The position numbers and the translations under genes were made by a program. Shown here piece after piece: positions 4,486 through 7,141 of a DNA stretch of 7,141 nucleotides (position 1 is its first letter; every line of letters starts with the position of its first letter). The notes beneath the pieces are model-generated. The model worked only from the letters and a program-made list of their open reading frames with translations, was not told the DNA's origin and did no database searches. The stretch is from Nitriliruptoraceae bacterium (GTDB lineage Bacteria; Actinomycetota; Nitriliruptoria; Nitriliruptorales; Nitriliruptoraceae): assembly GCA_007134165.1 (NCBI GenBank), contig SLLJ01000256.1, forward strand, positions 1-7,141, written 5' to 3'.

Positions 4486-6800
4486 GCCCGACTGCGCCGC
4501 GCACCACCGCCAAGCAGCGGGCCATCGCGGCCGAGGAGGCCCACCTGCAGCGGGTGCACGGCCGCGTCGAGCAGTTGCGCCGCCGAGCGGACGAACGCGC
4601 GCTTCAGGCCGGCGCGGACCGCTCCGGCTCGACCTTCCAGGCCCGCTTCGAGCGTGACGTCACCGCCCACCACCATGCCAGCCGGGCGGCGCGCTACACC
4701 TTCGGGGACATCGAGTCGCTGGCCTTCGGCCGGCTCGACCTCGACGTCGGCGGCACCGAGCCCGACATGTTGCACATCGGCCGGGTCTCGGTCGTCGACG
4801 AGGACGGCGACGTGCTGCTGGTGGACTGGCGGGCGCCCGCCTCCGCGGCGTTCTACCAGGCCACCGCCGCCGATCCGATGGACGTCGCTCGGCGCCGCAC
4901 CCTGGTCACGCGGGGGCCCAAGGTCCTCGACCTCGACGACGAGGTGCTCGACGCCGACGCCGCCGACCGCCTCGGGCTCACCGCCGTGACCGGGCAGGGT
5001 GCGCTGCTCGCCGCGCTGTCGCGGACCCGCACCGGGCGGATGCGCGACATCGTCGCGACCATCCAGGGTGATCAGGACCGCATCATCCGGGCGCCGGCGG
5101 CGGGAACCCTGATCGTGTCGGGCGGGCCGGGGACCGGCAAGACGGTGGTCGCCCTGCACCGGGTCGCCTACCTGCTCTACGGCGACCGGGAGCGCTTCGA
5201 GGGACGCGGGGTGCTGGTGGTCGGTCCCTCGCGGGCGTTCACCGAGTACACCGCCCGGGTCCTGCCTTCGCTGGGGGAGGACCGCGTCGTGCAGCGTCCG
5301 TTGGCGGCCTTCGCGCCCACCGGCCTCGAGGTCGACGGCTGGGACGACCTCGAGGTGGCGGCGATCAAGGGCCGGGCCGAACTCGCCGAACTGGCCCGGC
5401 GGCTACTTGTGGCCACCCGCCCGCCACTGCCGCCGGCCACCCGCGTCACCGTGGCGGGCACCACGGTGGAGGTTGCCGGCGCCGACCTCGAACGGCTGCG
5501 CACCCGGCTCCTGGAGCGGGTCGCGATCCAAGGGTCGGGGGAGCACAGCTACCACGCCCGGGCCGCCGTTGCCGAGACGTCGCTGGTGGCGCTGCTGTGG
5601 CGCCGGTGGCGTGACCGGCACCGCGCCGGCGGCGGCTCCGCACCCGACGAGCACGCCGAGACCGACTTCGTCGCGGTGCTCGACGAGACCGCCTCGGTGA
5701 CCATGCTGCGCCGCTGCTTCTGGCCGCCCACCACTGCCGAGCGGGTGCTCGGCCCGCTGGCGCGTGGCGAGATCGACCTGGTGCCGCTGGCCGAGGGGTT
5801 GCTGTCGGCGGCCGAGGTCGGGCAGTTGCGCGCCGCGTGGGACGCCGCCGAGGGCTGGACGATCGACGATGTGGCGCTGCTCGACGAGGTCGACACCCTG
5901 CTCGGCCCGCCGGTCGCCTCGACCGGTGGGACACCGGCGGACCGGCCGGGTGTGGCAGGATCGGGTGTCCGGGGAGCCGGCGGCCGGACAACCGGCGGCC
6001 GCCACCCCGCCGACGACGGCGGGATCCGGCTCCACAGCGACGAGCTGCGCGTCGAGGTGGCACGCCCCGACGTCGCCGACCCCGGCTACCGCGATTTTGC
6101 CCACGTGGTCGTCGACGAGGCACAGGACCTCACCCCGCTGCAGTGGCGCATGATCGCCCGGCGGGGTCCCTACGCGTCCTGGACGGTGGTGGGGGACCTC
6201 GCGCAGCGCAGCCGGGCGGACGACGCCGGCTGGGACGAGGTCGCGGCGGCCATCGGCCGGCGCGAGGTCGTGCACCGCGTGCTCGGAGTCAACTACCGCA
6301 CGCCCAGCGAGATCGCTGCGGTCGCCCGCGACGTGCTGCGCGCAGCCGGCAGCGACCCCGCCGGGCTGCCCGCTGCCGTGCGTGAGGTCGGCGAGCGCCC
6401 CTGGCTGCTGCGTTGCAGCGACCTGCTCCCCGCCGTCGCGCAGGTGGTCCTGGACCGCCTCGGGGCCCGGGACGGGACCCTGGCGGTCATCGTCCCGGCG
6501 CTCGAGCGCGAACGCACCGACGCGGCGGTACGTGCCGCCGTGCGGCGTGACCTGGGCGAGAGCAGCGAGCAGCGGGTGGTGGTACTCGACGCGCGCACCG
6601 CCAAGGGCCTCGAGTTCGATGACGTCGTGGTCGTCGCCCCCGACGTCATCGCCGGCTCGGCGCCTGGCGAGGACTACGGCACCCCGATCGGCCTGCGTCA
6701 GTTGTACGTCGCGGTGACCCGGGCGACCCGCACGCTGACGATCGTGGCCGCCCCCGCTACCCGCATCCCCGGGGAGCGCCACCTCGAGCTGCGCCCCTAG
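4482..6800 (+). CDS. HelD-like RNA polymerase-associated ATPase (UvrD/Rep-type superfamily 1)
   Basis: The 772-residue protein looks like actinobacterial HelD/HelR, which binds RNA polymerase and uses ATP to release stalled complexes; some members (HelR) give rifampicin tolerance. The N-terminus (about 10-45) is a charged helical, coiled-coil-like stretch, then RYTFGDIESLAFG, HIGRVSVVDEDGDVLLVDWRAPA and a DLDDEVLD element typical of HelD. Superfamily 1 motifs are in order: Walker A GGPGTGKT (214-221), Walker B VVVDEAQD (542-549), GDLAQ (571-575), NYRTPSEI (604-611), KGLEFDD (708-714) and YVAVTRAT (742-749). A Gly/Pro/Ala-rich segment of about 39 residues (476-514) before Walker B looks like a flexible insertion. 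The GTG at 4482 overlaps the ribH stop; no Shine-Dalgarno sequence is evident, so translation probably depends on coupling. No rifampicin-associated promoter element is visible. A role as a DNA helicase in repair is the alternative, but the HelD-specific middle motifs argue against it. Subclass and drug phenotype cannot be told from sequence. Confidence 0.9.
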   Translation: MSPTAPRTTAKQRAIAAEEAHLQRVHGRVEQLRRRADERALQAGADRSGSTFQARFERDVTAHHHASRAARYTFGDIESLAFGRLDLDVGGTEPDMLHIGRVSVVDEDGDVLLVDWRAPASAAFYQATAADPMDVARRRTLVTRGPKVLDLDDEVLDADAADRLGLTAVTGQGALLAALSRTRTGRMRDIVATIQGDQDRIIRAPAAGTLIVSGGPGTGKTVVALHRVAYLLYGDRERFEGRGVLVVGPSRAFTEYTARVLPSLGEDRVVQRPLAAFAPTGLEVDGWDDLEVAAIKGRAELAELARRLLVATRPPLPPATRVTVAGTTVEVAGADLERLRTRLLERVAIQGSGEHSYHARAAVAETSLVALLWRRWRDRHRAGGGSAPDEHAETDFVAVLDETASVTMLRRCFWPPTTAERVLGPLARGEIDLVPLAEGLLSAAEVGQLRAAWDAAEGWTIDDVALLDEVDTLLGPPVASTGGTPADRPGVAGSGVRGAGGRTTGGRHPADDGGIRLHSDELRVEVARPDVADPGYRDFAHVVVDEAQDLTPLQWRMIARRGPYASWTVVGDLAQRSRADDAGWDEVAAAIGRREVVHRVLGVNYRTPSEIAAVARDVLRAAGSDPAGLPAAVREVGERPWLLRCSDLLPAVAQVVLDRLGARDGTLAVIVPALERERTDAAVRAAVRRDLGESSEQRVVVLDARTAKGLEFDDVVVVAPDVIAGSAPGEDYGTPIGLRQLYVAVTRATRTLTIVAAPATRIPGERHLELRP
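5977..6001 (+). repeat. Short direct repeat in the Gly-rich insertion of the HelD-like gene
   Basis: CCGGCGGCCG occurs exactly at 5977-5986 and 5992-6001, a 15-base (five-codon) period that encodes GGRTTGGR. It lies within the low-complexity insertion at residues 476-514 and suggests local in-frame duplication. Confidence 0.7.
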
Positions 6801-6814
6801 GGCAGCCGGGGCGC
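6791..6814 (+). terminator. Possible stem-loop at the end of the HelD-like gene, between convergent genes
   Basis: GCGCCCC (6791-6797) and GGGGCGC (6808-6814) form a perfect 7-bp stem around a 10-base loop that holds the TAG stop. It lies in the convergent junction with hisE, whose stop is only 29 bp after the TAG. A two-way terminator would make sense there, but there is no T-run on either strand, so this is a candidate only. Confidence 0.35.
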
Positions 6815-6829
6815 TCCGGGGGCGTGCGC

Positions 6830-7093
6830 TCACAGGTGTGCGTAGACGTCGTCGAGGTCCAGTCCGCGAGCCAACAGCAGAACCTGCAAGTGGTAGAGCA
6901 GCTGCGAGACCTCCTCGGCGAGCCGCTCGTCCCCCTCGTGCTCGGCGGCCATCCAGACCTCCGCGGCCTCCTCGACGATCTTCTTGCCGATGGTGTGCAC
7001 GCCCGCGTCGAGCGCGGCCACGGTGCCCGAGCCCGGCGGGCGCCGACGGGCCTTGTCGCTCAGCTCGGTGAAGAGCTGCTCGAAGGTCTTCAT
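6830..7093 (-). CDS. hisE: Phosphoribosyl-ATP pyrophosphatase HisE
   Basis: HisE hydrolyses phosphoribosyl-ATP to phosphoribosyl-AMP and pyrophosphate, the second step of histidine synthesis. The 87 residues match the usual size of the single-domain form. They show KTFEQLFTEL at the start, a GSGTVAAL stretch, IGKKIVEEAAEV (35-46) with the metal-binding EExxE, then EEVSQLLYHLQVLLL (60-74) and RGLDLDDVY. The classic second motif ExxD reads E61-x-x-Q64; from memory mycobacterial HisE has the same SQLLY form, so this fits an actinobacterial origin. The ATG start begins at 7093 and has GGAG eight bases upstream on the minus strand (plus-strand 7102-7105). It converges on the HelD-like gene. hisG, often directly downstream of hisE in actinobacteria, is not on that side here. 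Confidence 0.95.
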   Translation of the reverse strand: MKTFEQLFTELSDKARRRPPGSGTVAALDAGVHTIGKKIVEEAAEVWMAAEHEGDERLAEEVSQLLYHLQVLLLARGLDLDDVYAHL

Positions 7094-7101
7094 GGTCGGT
7101 G

Positions 7102-7105
7102 CTCC
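7102..7105 (-). promoter_or_regulatory. Ribosome binding site of hisE
   Basis: On the minus strand GGAG lies eight bases before the ATG at 7093-7091, supporting that start. It abuts the tandem repeat upstream. Confidence 0.5.
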
Positions 7106-7141
7106 GTCGGGTGGCTGGTCGGTCGGGTGGCTGGTCGGTCG
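7106..7141. repeat. 16-bp tandem repeat upstream of hisE, running off the window
   Basis: The 16-base unit GTCGGGTGGCTGGTCG (plus strand) occurs twice exactly, at 7106-7121 and 7122-7137, followed by the first four bases of a third copy up to the window end. It starts directly next to the hisE ribosome binding site. The total copy number is unknown because the array reaches the edge. It could be a leader or promoter repeat of hisE or the 3' end of an upstream gene. Confidence 0.85.

Noticed and set aside
5403..6833. A 476-codon open frame on the minus strand across the HelD-like gene
   Set aside because: It is antisense to the superfamily 1 motifs, lacks any known domain and shows the Arg/Gly/His-rich composition of a shadow frame.
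7106..7141. CRISPR array or replication iterons at the right edge
   Set aside because: The 16-base units are directly adjacent with no spacers, and there is no AT-rich region or replication gene nearby.

Overview
The window comes from a very GC-rich bacterium (roughly 70% or more by eye). It is most likely an actinomycete-type organism (Actinomycetota, possibly a deep-branching class). Reasons are the extreme GC bias in third codon positions, frequent GTG starts, a fused RibBA with actinobacterial-style motifs, an actinobacterial-type HelD protein, and a HisE that carries the ...EVSQLLYH... motif I recall from mycobacterial HisE. This placement is inference; there is no rRNA or other taxonomic marker here.

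Layout. A partial gene (1-683, +) encodes the end of a receiver domain followed by a GGDEF-family domain with the variant motif GGDDF. It overlaps by four bases (GTGA) with a riboflavin biosynthesis cluster on the same strand: ribD (680-1786), ribE (1867-2568), ribBA (2565-3944) and ribH (4015-4485). ribH overlaps by four bases (GTGA) with a gene for a 772-residue HelD-like RNA polymerase-associated ATPase (4482-6800). The only real gaps in this block are 80 bp before ribE and 70 bp before ribH. The second gap follows a perfect 9-bp GC hairpin whose loop holds the ribBA stop codon. A convergent gene, hisE (6830-7093, -), follows after 29 bp. Upstream of hisE, at the right edge of the window, is a 16-bp tandem repeat that runs off the end. 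No gene-free stretch exceeds 300 bases.

How the genes work together. RibBA makes both precursors: the GTP-derived pyrimidine (GTP cyclohydrolase II) and 3,4-dihydroxy-2-butanone 4-phosphate. RibD deaminates and reduces the pyrimidine, RibH (lumazine synthase) condenses the two branches, and RibE (riboflavin synthase) dismutates lumazine to riboflavin. The pathway phosphatase and the FMN/FAD-forming enzyme are not here. The receiver-GGDEF gene and the HelD gene are tied to the cluster by start/stop overlaps, which suggests co-transcription and translational coupling, although neither has a known role in riboflavin synthesis. No FMN riboswitch is visible inside the window.

I see no clearly new system. 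The points most worth a second look are the flanking signalling and RNAP-remodelling genes coupled to the cluster, several substitutions at usually conserved positions in RibE and RibD, the stem-loop before ribH, and the edge tandem repeat.
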